64,000 nt of DNA. It comes from Streptomyces sp. NRRL S-118. Its GTDB lineage: Bacteria; Actinomycetota; Actinomycetes; Streptomycetales; Streptomycetaceae. Position 1 is the stretch's first letter. Every line of letters starts with the position of its first letter. The notes under the pieces were generated by a model that was not told where the DNA came from, did no database searches, and saw only the letters and a program-made list of their open reading frames with translations. Below, piece after piece: positions 8,446 through 16,487 of the stretch. The DNA lies in NCBI RefSeq assembly GCF_000716335.1, contig NZ_KL591002.1, positions 199,857 through 263,856 of the forward strand. The letters are read 5' to 3'. The translations under genes and the position numbers were made by a program.

Positions 8446-9810
8446 ATGTCTGCCACCGCCGTCGCCGCCGACCAGTCCGTTTGTGCCCCGCTGCCCGTTC
8501 TGGGGCGGGATGTCACCGTGCCGCTCGTCACCGGTGGCGAGGTCACCTACGCCGCGCTCGACTACGCCGCCAGCGCCCCCGCGCTCCAGCGGGTGTGGGA
8601 CGACGTGGCCGCGTACGCGCCCTACTACGGCAGCGTGCACCGCGGTGCCGGGTACCTCTCGCAGCTGTCGACCGACCTGTTCGAGAACAGCCGCACCGTC
8701 GTGGCGGAGTTCCTCGACTGCCGCGACGGCGACCAGGTCGTCTTCACCCGGTCGACCACCGACTCGCTGAACCTGCTGGCCCGGGCGCTCCCGGCCGGCT
8801 GCGAGGTCTTCGTCTTCGAGACCGAGCACCACGCCTCGCTGCTGCCCTGGCAGGACGCCCGCGTCACCTTCCTCGACGCGCCCCCCACCCCGGCCCTGGC
8901 CGTCGAGACGCTGGAGCGCGCACTCGCCGGCCGCGACCCCCACGGCCCGGCGCTGGTCTGCGTCACCGGCGCGTCCAACGTGACCGGCGAGCTGTGGCCG
9001 GTACGGGAGCTGGCCGCCGCCGCCCACGCGCACGGCGCCCGCATCGTGCTCGACGCCGCCCAGCTCGCCCCCCACCACCCGGTGTCCGTGAAGGAGCTGG
9101 ACGTCGACTGGGTGGCGTTCTCCGGACACAAGCTCTACGCGCCGTTCGGCTCCGGTGTGCTCGCCGGCCGCGCCGACTGGCTGAGCGAGGCCGACCCGTA
9201 CCTGGCCGGCGGCGGCGCCTCCCGGAAGGTCGCCCGGCGCACCGACGGCGGCGTGGACGTGGAGTGGCACACCACCGCCGCCCGCCACGAGGCCGGCTCG
9301 CCCAATGTCATCGGCGTGTACGCCATCGCCTCCGCCTGCAAGGCCTTGAGCGAGGCCGGGTTCGACGGTCTGGTGGCGCGCGAGCAGTACCTGGTCGGCA
9401 AGGTGCGCGAGGGCTTGGCCGAGGTGCCCGAGGTCAGGGTGCTGTCGCTGTTCGGCGACGAGGCCCCCCGGGTCGGCGTCCTGTCCTTCGTGGTCCGGGG
9501 CTGGAACAGCTCGCACTTCGCGGCGGCGCTGTCGGCCGAGTACGGCATCGGCGTCCGCGACGGCCTGTTCTGCGCCCACCCGCTGGTGCGCACCCTGCTG
9601 GGCAGCGAGCCCCAGGACGCCGGCGAGTGCGGCGCGCCGGAAGCCGCTCCGGGAGAGAAGTCGCTCAACGCGATCCGCGTCAGCTTCGGGGCGGGGACGC
9701 CGGACGAGCACGTCGACCGGTTCGTTCGGGCCGTGAAGGAGCTCGTCCGGGACGGGGCGAAGTGGAACTACCGTACGGAGGACGGGCGCTGCGTGCCCGA
9801 CCGCGGCTGA
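8446..9810 (+). CDS. Class V PLP-dependent aminotransferase, cysteine desulfurase / selenocysteine lyase-like
   Basis: The fold type I enzyme probably mobilises sulfur from cysteine or a related amino acid. It has 454 residues. The PLP lysine is Lys229 in VAFSGHKLYAPFG. The TEHHASLLPWQ and GASNVTGELWP segments match the SufS/CsdA family. The loop VRDGLFCAHP contains Cys376 in the position of the catalytic persulfide cysteine. The ATG at 8446 is preceded by GGGAG. It is the only gene behind the SAM-IV riboswitch, so it is tied to methionine/SAM supply. The exact substrate cannot be read from sequence. Confidence 0.85.
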   Translation: MSATAVAADQSVCAPLPVLGRDVTVPLVTGGEVTYAALDYAASAPALQRVWDDVAAYAPYYGSVHRGAGYLSQLSTDLFENSRTVVAEFLDCRDGDQVVFTRSTTDSLNLLARALPAGCEVFVFETEHHASLLPWQDARVTFLDAPPTPALAVETLERALAGRDPHGPALVCVTGASNVTGELWPVRELAAAAHAHGARIVLDAAQLAPHHPVSVKELDVDWVAFSGHKLYAPFGSGVLAGRADWLSEADPYLAGGGASRKVARRTDGGVDVEWHTTAARHEAGSPNVIGVYAIASACKALSEAGFDGLVAREQYLVGKVREGLAEVPEVRVLSLFGDEAPRVGVLSFVVRGWNSSHFAAALSAEYGIGVRDGLFCAHPLVRTLLGSEPQDAGECGAPEAAPGEKSLNAIRVSFGAGTPDEHVDRFVRAVKELVRDGAKWNYRTEDGRCVPDRG

Positions 9811-10951
9811 CCAGCCGCGTGCCCACCAGCACCGTGCGCAGGGCCCGCTCGGCGGCGTCCGCGAGGAGCCCGGCGGCGTGCTCCAGGGCGTGTGACAGCG
9901 GTACCGGGCCGGGGGCGATCGACTCGTAGGCGTCCAGCCCCGCGTCCCCAGCCCCGGGGCCGAGGGTGCCCGCCAGCGCGAGGACCGGGACGCCGGCCTC
10001 GCGCGCCCGGCGCGCCACCTCGCCGGGGATCTTGCCGCGCACGGTCTGCTCGTCCAGCGCGCCCTCGCCCGTGATGACCAGGTCGGCACCCGCGAACCGC
10101 TCGGTCAGGTCCAGCCCGTCGAGCAGTACCTCGAAGCGCGGCAGCAGGTGGGCCCCCAGGGCCGCGAGCCCCGCGCCCAGGCCGCCCGAGGCACCGGTGC
10201 CGGGCGCCGCGCGCAGATCGGTGCCCGGCGCGAACGCCGCCGTCAGCGCGGCCGCCCAGTGCTCCAGGGCCGCCGACAGCTCCTCCACCTGCGCGGGCGT
10301 CGCGCCCTTCTGGGGCCCGAAGACGCGCGCCACACCGCGCTCGCCGCACAGCACGTTGTACGGGTTGCACGCCACCAGCAGCTCGGTGTCCGCCAGGCGC
10401 GGGTCCAGCCCCTCCGGGTCGACCACCGCCAGCCGCGACAACGCCGCCCCGCCCCGGGGGAGTTCCCGGCCGGCTCCGTCCAGGAGGCGGACACCCAGCG
10501 CCTGGAGCGCGCCGGCGCCCCCGTCGGACGTACCGGAGTCGCCGCAGCCGACCAGGACGCGGCGGGCCCCGGAGTCCAGGGCGGCGCGCAGGAGTTCACC
10601 CACGCCGTACGTGGTCGTGGCGCCCGGGTCCCGGCGGTCGTGGTCCACCAGCGCGAGCCCCGCGACGGCGGCCATCTCCACCACCGCCGAGCCGTCGCCC
10701 AGGAGCGCGAAGTGGCTGTCGACGGGGTCGCCCAGCGGGCCGGTGGCCGTGCACGGCACGAGACGCCCGCCCGTCGCGGCCGCCAGCGCCTCCGCCGTAC
10801 CCTCGCCGCCGTCGACCAGCGGGACCAGGTCGAGCTCCGCGGTCGGCAGCACCCGCAGCACCCCCTCGGCGATGGACTCCGCGGCCTCCCGCGCGGACAG
10901 CGATTCCTTGAAGCCGCTCGGTGCGACGGCGATGCGGTAGGAAGGGTTCAC
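9680..10951 (-). CDS. Glycerate kinase (GlxK/GarK family) with extended C-terminus
   Basis: The enzyme phosphorylates glycerate. The 423-residue frame starts at GTG 10951 with IAVAPSGFKESLSA, and contains VPLVDGGEGTAEAL, GCGDSGTSDGG, LVACNPYNVLCGERGVA, FGPQKGA and ITGEGALDEQT, all family motifs. The kinase ends by about residue 381. The remaining 42 residues are Arg/Pro/Ser-rich and are read from the strand opposite the 3' end of the aminotransferase gene, giving a 131-base convergent overlap. The start overlaps the stop of the transporter gene by 4 bases (GTGA), so uptake and phosphorylation are coupled. Confidence 0.88.
   Translation of the reverse strand: MNPSYRIAVAPSGFKESLSAREAAESIAEGVLRVLPTAELDLVPLVDGGEGTAEALAAATGGRLVPCTATGPLGDPVDSHFALLGDGSAVVEMAAVAGLALVDHDRRDPGATTTYGVGELLRAALDSGARRVLVGCGDSGTSDGGAGALQALGVRLLDGAGRELPRGGAALSRLAVVDPEGLDPRLADTELLVACNPYNVLCGERGVARVFGPQKGATPAQVEELSAALEHWAAALTAAFAPGTDLRAAPGTGASGGLGAGLAALGAHLLPRFEVLLDGLDLTERFAGADLVITGEGALDEQTVRGKIPGEVARRAREAGVPVLALAGTLGPGAGDAGLDAYESIAPGPVPLSHALEHAAGLLADAAERALRTVLVGTRLVSRGRARSARPPYGSSTSPRPGRAPSRPERTGRRARPASPPRS
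9802..9819. terminator. Compact hairpin at the aminotransferase / glycerate kinase junction
   Basis: CGCGGCTG (9802-9809) and CAGCCGCG (9812-9819) form an 8-bp stem spanning the aminotransferase stop codon. It may serve as a short bidirectional terminator for the converging genes. Confidence 0.4.
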
Positions 10952-12378
10952 GGCTGGGCCTCCAAGAGGACGGGCACGCCGAGCAGCGGCCAGACGGTCA
11001 GGGCGAACAGCAGGACCACACCCGCGGTGAGCGGCGCCAGCACCGCCGACAGCCGCAGCAGGTCGCGGGGTGTGTAGGTGGGCACGCCCGCCGGGACGTC
11101 GGCGAAGAGCGCCACCGGCTTGGCGGACGCCGGCAGCGTGTGGCAGAACCCGGCCGCGGCGGTGGAGGCCAGCGCGGCGGTGACCGGGTTGACCCCGGCG
11201 GCCACCGCGGCCGCCACCACCAGCGGCACCAGCACCGAGGAGCGGGCCGAGCGGGACTGCAGGGCCAGATGGGCGGCCGTGCTGACCAGCACGACGACGG
11301 TCAGGAACAGCCACGGCGGCCCGTCCGCCGGCAGCCCTGCCACCAGCCACGCCGCTGCCCCGGAGTCCGCCAGCGCCACGCCCATCGCCATCGTCGCCGC
11401 CATGAACAGCAGCAGCGGCCACGGCACCGTCCTCAGCGCCTCCTTGAGCCGTACGGTGCCGAGCGCCGGCGACGCGGCCACCACCGCGCCGATCAGCGCG
11501 ACCACGGCGGGCGGGACCCGGTGCAGCGGCTCGCTGCACCACAGGACCACCACCGTGGCCAGCAGCAGCGCGCAGCGGGCCTCGGCGGTGGTCAGCGGAC
11601 CGGTGACGGGGGTGGGGGAGTGCTCCTCGATCGCCGCGGGGGTGAGGTCCACCGGGGCGCGCCGGTCGGCGCGCGAGGTCGTGGTCAGCAGCACCGCCTC
11701 GGCCGCCAGGTGGGACGAGACGACGGCCAGCGGCAGGCCCAGCAGCAGCCACTCCACGAACCCGAGCCGCCGGCCCGCCTGCTCCCACAGGACGCTGACG
11801 GTGATGAGGTGGGCGCCCGCGCCGATCAGCGTGGCGACGGCGGACAGCAGCACCACGGTCGGGAAGAGCAGCGCCAGCATCACCACCAGCCGCCGCCGGT
11901 CCTCCAGCACCTTGGCCAGGGCCAGGAAGACCGGCAGCGCGAGGGCCGCCCGCCCCGAGGTGGCCGGGACGGCGAAGGACGTCACCAGCAGCGCGGCGGT
12001 GGCGAGGTGGACCAGCTGGCGCACCGTACGGGCGCCGCTGACCAGGAACGCGGCCGCCCGCCCCGCGAGCCCCGTCCGGGTGACCGCGGCCGCCAGGACG
12101 AACGCACAGATCAGCAGCCAGACCGTCTCGTCGCCCAAGGTGGCGAAGAGGGTCCGGCTGCTGATCACCCCGGTCGCGGTGAGGGCGAGTCCGGCACCCA
12201 GCGCGATGTACGTGTCGTCGACGGACGTCGCGATCCAGGCGACGGTGGCGAGGACGAACACGGCGAGGGTGAAGCGGGCGTCGGCGCCGAGACCGGGGAA
12301 CAGCGACGGCATGGCCAGCAGCGCGCATATCCCGAACGCACCGCCGACCCCTGCCGACCGGCCGGGGGAGAGGGTCAC
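10948..12378 (-). CDS. SLC13 / DASS-type sodium-coupled anion permease
   Basis: This 476-residue protein has about 11-12 hydrophobic helices across its full length. It shows the SLC13-like repeats VPATSGRAALALPVFLALA and the later AALASTAAAGFCHTLPASAKPV, corresponding to the two SNT-like substrate motifs. Family members carry di- and tricarboxylates, sulfate or related anions. The direct coupling to glycerate kinase suggests a small organic acid such as glycerate, which is an inference. The GTG start at 12378 has TGGAG before it and lies 30 bases after the response regulator stop, so the TCS and transport genes are probably one operon. Confidence 0.8.
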   Translation of the reverse strand: MTLSPGRSAGVGGAFGICALLAMPSLFPGLGADARFTLAVFVLATVAWIATSVDDTYIALGAGLALTATGVISSRTLFATLGDETVWLLICAFVLAAAVTRTGLAGRAAAFLVSGARTVRQLVHLATAALLVTSFAVPATSGRAALALPVFLALAKVLEDRRRLVVMLALLFPTVVLLSAVATLIGAGAHLITVSVLWEQAGRRLGFVEWLLLGLPLAVVSSHLAAEAVLLTTTSRADRRAPVDLTPAAIEEHSPTPVTGPLTTAEARCALLLATVVVLWCSEPLHRVPPAVVALIGAVVAASPALGTVRLKEALRTVPWPLLLFMAATMAMGVALADSGAAAWLVAGLPADGPPWLFLTVVVLVSTAAHLALQSRSARSSVLVPLVVAAAVAAGVNPVTAALASTAAAGFCHTLPASAKPVALFADVPAGVPTYTPRDLLRLSAVLAPLTAGVVLLFALTVWPLLGVPVLLEAQP

Positions 12379-12408
12379 GGCTCCAGTCTCGGACCGGGCC
12401 GTGAGCCC

Positions 12409-13098
12409 TCAATGAGTGCTTTGTGAAGGAAAACTCATCCATGGCATGCGATACCCCATACCGCGCACCGTCTCCAGCCGCTGCGCGCCCAGCTTCTTGC
12501 GCAGGTTCCGTACGTACACGTCCACGATGTTCGAACCGGGATCGAAGTCGTACCCCCAGACGTGCGACAGGATCTGCTCCCGCGAGAGCACCTGGCCCGG
12601 GTGGCGCAGGAACAGTTCCAGCAGGACGAACTCACGGGCCGTCAGGTCCACGGTGCGCTCCTGCGAACGCGCCCGGCGGGTGCGCAGGTCGAGGCTGAGG
12701 TCGCCGCTGCGCAGCACCGTCACCTCCGGCGCGCGGGCGGCGGTGCGCAGCCGCAGCCGTACCCGGGCCAGCAGCTCCTCGAAGCGGAACGGCTTGGTCA
12801 TCCAGTCGTCGGCGCCGCCCTCCAGGCCGGCGACCGTGTCCCCCACCGAGTCCCGCGCCGTCAGCACGATGACGGGGAGCGTCACCCGCGCCTCACGCAG
12901 CTCGCGCAGGACGGTGAAGCCGTCCCGGCCGGGCAGTCCGATGTCCAGCACCATCAGGTCGAAACCGCCGGTGACGCCGTAGTCGAGGGCGGTGTCGCCG
13001 TCGGCGGCCACGGTGGTGGTGAAGCCGTTGGCCCGCAACCCCTTCTCGACGAAGGCGGCGATCCGTTCCTCGTCCTCGGCGATCAGAATCCGGTTCAC
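12409..13098 (-). CDS. OmpR/PhoB-family response regulator
   Basis: The 229-residue regulator has a receiver domain (1-118) with acidic residues at 9-10, phospho-acceptor Asp52 in MVLDIGLPG, Thr80 in LTARD and Lys102 in MTKPF. A winged-helix DNA-binding domain follows (about 130-222, LTAREFVLLELFLRHPGQVLSRE...VDVYVRNLRKKLG). The GTG start overlaps the stop of the sensor kinase by 4 bases, so this is its cognate partner. The promoter it controls is not known; the transporter 30 bases downstream is a natural target. Confidence 0.93.
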   Translation of the reverse strand: MNRILIAEDEERIAAFVEKGLRANGFTTTVAADGDTALDYGVTGGFDLMVLDIGLPGRDGFTVLRELREARVTLPVIVLTARDSVGDTVAGLEGGADDWMTKPFRFEELLARVRLRLRTAARAPEVTVLRSGDLSLDLRTRRARSQERTVDLTAREFVLLELFLRHPGQVLSREQILSHVWGYDFDPGSNIVDVYVRNLRKKLGAQRLETVRGMGYRMPWMSFPSQSTH

Positions 13099-14549
13099 CG
13101 CTCGTCCTCCTCCAGTACGAGTACGAAAGTGGCCCCGCCGCCCTCGGTACGGCGCAGCTCGACGCGGCCGCGGTGGCCCTCGGCGATGGCCTTCACGATG
13201 GACAGCCCGAGCCCGGCCCCGCCGCTGGACCGGGTGCCGCGCCGGGCCGTGCCGCGCCGGAACCGCTCGAAGATCACGGTGGCGTCCTCGGCCCGGACAC
13301 CCGGCCCGGTGTCGGCGACGTACAGCTCGATCCGGCCGTCGAGGTCACGCGAGCCGATCCTTATCCGCTGGCCCGGCACGGTGTGCTGGACGGCGTTCTG
13401 CGCGAGCTGAACCATCGCCTGGGTGATGCGCTGCGCGTCCAGCTCGGCCTCGCGGTCGGCGACGCCGTCGAGGACCCATTCGCGCTCGCCGAGCGCCCGG
13501 GCCTTCACGAACACGTCGGCGGTCAGCTCCCCGAGCGGGACCGGCTCGGGCCGGACGAAGTCGGGGCGTTCGGCCTTCGCCAGCAGCAGCAGGTCCTCGA
13601 CGATCCGGCTCATCCGGTCCAGCTCGTCGGTGACCAGGCGGATCGTCTCCCGCTGCTCGGCCGGGTCGTCGCCCATCAGCTCCAGGTGCCCCCGCACGAT
13701 GGTGATGGGCGTGCGCAGTTCGTGCCCGGCGTCGTCCACGAACTGCCGCTGCGCGGCGAACGCCCGCTCCAGGCGGTCCAGCATGGCGTTGAACGTCTCC
13801 GCGAGCAGGGCGATGTCGTCGCGGCCCCGCACCGGGATGCGGCGGGTCAGGTCCTGCTCCGTGAGCTGCGCGGCCGCCCGGCGGACCAGCCGTACGGGGG
13901 CGAGGATCCGGCCCGCGACCGCCCAGCCGATGCCGGTCGTCATCAGCAGCGCGACGCCCGAGATGGCGAGCTGGGTGCGGAACGCCTCGGCGGCGATGGC
14001 CTGCTCGTGTCCGGCGTGGAACGCGACGACGAAAGCACCCGGCGCCGCTTCCCCCGCCGGGTCGATGGGCACCTTGGCCCAGCGGACCTCGCCCTGCGGG
14101 CGCTCCAGCGTGCCGGAGGGCGCGCCGGCGGCGAAGATCCGGGCGAGCGCGTCGCGGTCGCGGTACAGGGCGCTCGCCTCCGCGATGTCCCGCGGCTGGC
14201 GCAGCACGTCCGGCCCGCGGTCCGTGCCGGCGGTCAGGCCCAGCAACTCCTCGTCGGGGTCGGAGTACTGGCGCTGCAGGAACACCTGGAGCAGGCGGCG
14301 CGGTTCGGTGAACGGGTCGCCGGTCCGCGGGTCCACGCCCTGATCGACGAAGTTCGCGAATTCCCGCGTCTCCTGCGTCAGCAACTGGCTGATCCGGTGG
14401 TCCACGTCCCGCAGCAGGATCGACCGGGTGGTCATCGCGACGGCGGCGAGCGCCACGGCCATCACGAACAGCAGCCAGAGCAGGATCCGTACGCGGGCGG
14501 AGATCCGGCGGTCAGTTCTCGTCAACGGCGTCGTCACCGAAGTCGTCAT
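13095..14549 (-). CDS. HAMP-containing sensor histidine kinase
   Basis: This 484-residue membrane kinase has TM1 at about 21-43, an extracellular sensor loop (44-190), TM2 at 191-213 and a HAMP domain to about 265. The HisKA motif FVDDAGHELRTPI carries phospho-acceptor His276. The ATPase domain shows NAVQHT, DTGPGV and GAGLGLSIVKAIAEGHRG. The frame is open upstream to 14840, but ATG 14549 gives the expected N-terminus and overlaps the secreted protein gene by 38 bases. It phosphorylates the coupled OmpR-type regulator. The stimulus is unknown. Confidence 0.93.
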   Translation of the reverse strand: MTTSVTTPLTRTDRRISARVRILLWLLFVMAVALAAVAMTTRSILLRDVDHRISQLLTQETREFANFVDQGVDPRTGDPFTEPRRLLQVFLQRQYSDPDEELLGLTAGTDRGPDVLRQPRDIAEASALYRDRDALARIFAAGAPSGTLERPQGEVRWAKVPIDPAGEAAPGAFVVAFHAGHEQAIAAEAFRTQLAISGVALLMTTGIGWAVAGRILAPVRLVRRAAAQLTEQDLTRRIPVRGRDDIALLAETFNAMLDRLERAFAAQRQFVDDAGHELRTPITIVRGHLELMGDDPAEQRETIRLVTDELDRMSRIVEDLLLLAKAERPDFVRPEPVPLGELTADVFVKARALGEREWVLDGVADREAELDAQRITQAMVQLAQNAVQHTVPGQRIRIGSRDLDGRIELYVADTGPGVRAEDATVIFERFRRGTARRGTRSSGGAGLGLSIVKAIAEGHRGRVELRRTEGGGATFVLVLEEDER

Positions 14550-14967
14550 CGTCGTCGTCCCCGCCGGCGGCGGGCGGTCCGGGCACGACCGCGTCGGTCG
14601 GCGTCCCGGCGGGCCCGGCGCCGGTCCCCGGCCTCGCGCCGGGCGGCCGGACCGGGGCCGGACCGGCCGGCGCCGTCCCGGGCGGATGCACGACGGCGGG
14701 CGGCACCGCGGACGGCGAGGAGCTGCCCGGCACCGGGGTCCCGGAGGCCGTGGTCCCCGGCGAGGTCGCCGCGGGGGACGCAGCCCCGCCGGCACCCGCG
14801 CCCGGGCTCCCGCTCCCGCCGCCCGGCCGGGGCGTGGCACCCAGCTTCACCTCGGGCGGCACCTTGGGCGTCTCGGGCGACTCGGTCAGCGTGTAACTCG
14901 TCGCTGCGATGCCGAGCGGGACGGCGACGACCGCGGCGAGCGTCGCCATGCGAAGGGTGAAGGCCAT
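14512..14967 (-). CDS. Small secreted or anchored Pro/Gly/Ala-rich protein with acidic tail
   Basis: This 151-residue protein has an N-terminal signal or anchor helix (about 5-23), a low-complexity Pro/Gly/Ala/Ser/Thr region (45-130) and a terminal run of aspartates (GGDDDDDDFGDD). No catalytic motif is seen. It is the first gene of the kinase-regulator operon, and its 3' end overlaps the kinase start. An acidic extracellular tail could bind cations or act as an accessory sensor, which is speculation. Confidence 0.75.
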   Translation of the reverse strand: MAFTLRMATLAAVVAVPLGIAATSYTLTESPETPKVPPEVKLGATPRPGGGSGSPGAGAGGAASPAATSPGTTASGTPVPGSSSPSAVPPAVVHPPGTAPAGPAPVRPPGARPGTGAGPAGTPTDAVVPGPPAAGGDDDDDDFGDDAVDEN

Positions 14968-15059
14968 GGCCCCATCCTGGGCGCCGGCCGGCCCGCCCCG
15001 AATGAGGACAGGATGAAGGCTCCTTCATGAACCGGCGGGCCCGGACCCCCGTCGGAGCC

Positions 15060-15341
15060 CTACGCGTCGAGGCCGATGGCGAAGGCCGCCTCCAGGTCGT
15101 GCTGGGAGTACGTGCGGAACGCGACATGGGTGTCGGTCGCCTCCACGCCCGGGATCTTGCTGATCCGGCCGGGGATGACGTCCGCCAGGTCGTCGTGCTT
15201 GGCCACCCGCACCATGGCGATCAGGTCGTAGGTCCCGGTGACGGAGAAGACCTCGCTCACGCTGTCGAGCGCGGCGATCGACTCCGCGATCTCCGGGATG
15301 CGGTCCACGCTGGTCTTGATGAGCACGATCGCGGTGATCAC
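15060..15341 (-). CDS. Lrp/AsnC ligand-binding (RAM) domain protein without DNA-binding domain
   Basis: The 93-residue protein starts MITAIVLIKTSVDR and contains the alternating beta-alpha pattern with VFSVTGTYDLIAMVRV, which is the amino-acid-binding RAM fold. The helix-turn-helix of full Lrp proteins is absent, so it is a stand-alone effector-binding module. It starts with GTG and overlaps the rhomboid protease stop by 4 bases, so the two are translationally coupled. Stand-alone RAM proteins of this size are common in actinobacteria. Confidence 0.85.
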   Translation of the reverse strand: MITAIVLIKTSVDRIPEIAESIAALDSVSEVFSVTGTYDLIAMVRVAKHDDLADVIPGRISKIPGVEATDTHVAFRTYSQHDLEAAFAIGLDA

Positions 15342-16051
15342 GGCTGTCCTTCTCCCTCGGGGCCCGCTGTTCGGGCCTTCACTCTAGCCCCCCGCCCGAA
15401 CCGTACCCAGGCGTAGACGAAGCCCAGGCCGAAGCCCACCAGGTGCGCGAGGTACGCCACGCCCGGGCCGCTGCCGGCGCCCCGGGCCGCCAGCCACTGC
15501 AGCACGAACCAGAAGATCAGCACGATCCAGGCGGGGAACCGCAGGGGAAGGAAGAACAGGAACGGGTAGAGGCTGGTCACCCGCGCCTTCGGGAAGAGGT
15601 AGAGGAAGGCGCCGAGCACCCCCGAGATCGCCCCCGACCCGCCGACGAGCGTCTGGTCCGACTGCGCGTGCGCGGCGGCGTACCCGGTCAGCGCCAGGTA
15701 GCCGCAGCCGACGTAGAAGAGGCCGAACCCGAGGTGCCCGAGCCGCTCCTCCGCCATCGCGCCGAAGACGTACAGGAAGAGCATGTTGCCGAGCAGGTGC
15801 AGCCAACTGCCGTGGACGAACAGGGCCGTCAGCGGGGACGGCAGCGCGTCCGGGGTGCCGGTCAGCAGCTCCGCGGGGATCACCCCCCACCGCCGGAAGT
15901 ACGAGGTCTGCGCCGCGAGCAGCGCGTCGCCCGTGCCGTGCGCCTGGTTCAGGCCGGACACCGGACTGATCAGGAAGACCAGACAACACGCTCCGATCAC
16001 GCCGTACGTCACCACAGGTCCGCGCAGTACCGGTCCCCGACGATCGATCAT
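15338..16051 (-). CDS. Rhomboid family intramembrane serine protease
   Basis: The 237-residue protein has about six to seven hydrophobic helices. HGSWLHLLGNMLFLYVFG is the conserved helix-2 motif, GGSGAISG holds the active serine (Ser139), and LAHLVGFGLGF holds the paired histidine (His203). It cleaves transmembrane substrates within the lipid bilayer. ATG 16051 is chosen because it starts just before the first helix; an in-frame start at 16105 would add 18 residues. It is coupled to the RAM-domain gene. Confidence 0.9.
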   Translation of the reverse strand: MIDRRGPVLRGPVVTYGVIGACCLVFLISPVSGLNQAHGTGDALLAAQTSYFRRWGVIPAELLTGTPDALPSPLTALFVHGSWLHLLGNMLFLYVFGAMAEERLGHLGFGLFYVGCGYLALTGYAAAHAQSDQTLVGGSGAISGVLGAFLYLFPKARVTSLYPFLFFLPLRFPAWIVLIFWFVLQWLAARGAGSGPGVAYLAHLVGFGLGFVYAWVRFGRGARVKARTAGPEGEGQP

Positions 16052-16124
16052 GGACAGATCATGACGTAAAGGGAGGGAGTCGGACAGGGTGCCTCGCCGC
16101 GCCACGGGGGTACCCGTGAGGCCG

Positions 16125-16130
16125 TAGGGT
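16125..16130 (+). promoter_or_regulatory. Candidate -10 element for the zinc-ribbon gene
   Basis: TAGGGT (16125-16130) lies 76 bases before the start of the small zinc-ribbon gene. No good -35 is visible. Confidence 0.3.
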
Positions 16131-16206
16131 TACGGGCAGTACATCCGCAGTTCGACGGCGCACCGCGGTTCTCCCGGCACGACGGACCAGGAAAGAGGAC
16201 GGCACG

Positions 16207-16449
16207 ATGACGACGGTTCCCCTGCCGACCGCGACGACCCGCTGGCGCTGCACGCTCTGCGGCAATCTGACGCGCTTCGACGTGACCCGGTCGTCGAAGG
16301 TCGTCGAGTACGTCCATCTGGATCTCGCCGGTGAGCCGAAGGTCGAGGAGCGCGAGGTGGTCAGTGAGACCATCGAGTCGGTCCGGTGCCGCTGGTGCAA
16401 CGCGGTGGACCAGATCGAGCTGGTGGACAGGCCGGGCGCCGGCTCCTGA
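16207..16449 (+). CDS. Small zinc-ribbon-like protein
   Basis: This 80-residue protein has two Cys pairs, CTLC (Cys15, Cys18) and CRWC (Cys61, Cys64), which would form one zinc ribbon. The sequence between them (RFDVTRSSKVVEYVHLDLAG) is beta-rich. AAAGAGGAC lies upstream of the ATG. It is 38 bases upstream of the NYN-domain gene and is likely cotranscribed with it. A nucleic-acid partner role is plausible but not shown. Confidence 0.8.
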   Translation: MTTVPLPTATTRWRCTLCGNLTRFDVTRSSKVVEYVHLDLAGEPKVEEREVVSETIESVRCRWCNAVDQIELVDRPGAGS

Positions 16450-16487
16450 GGGGCGGCCCCGGCAGGGCGAGGACGACGGGTAGTGGG

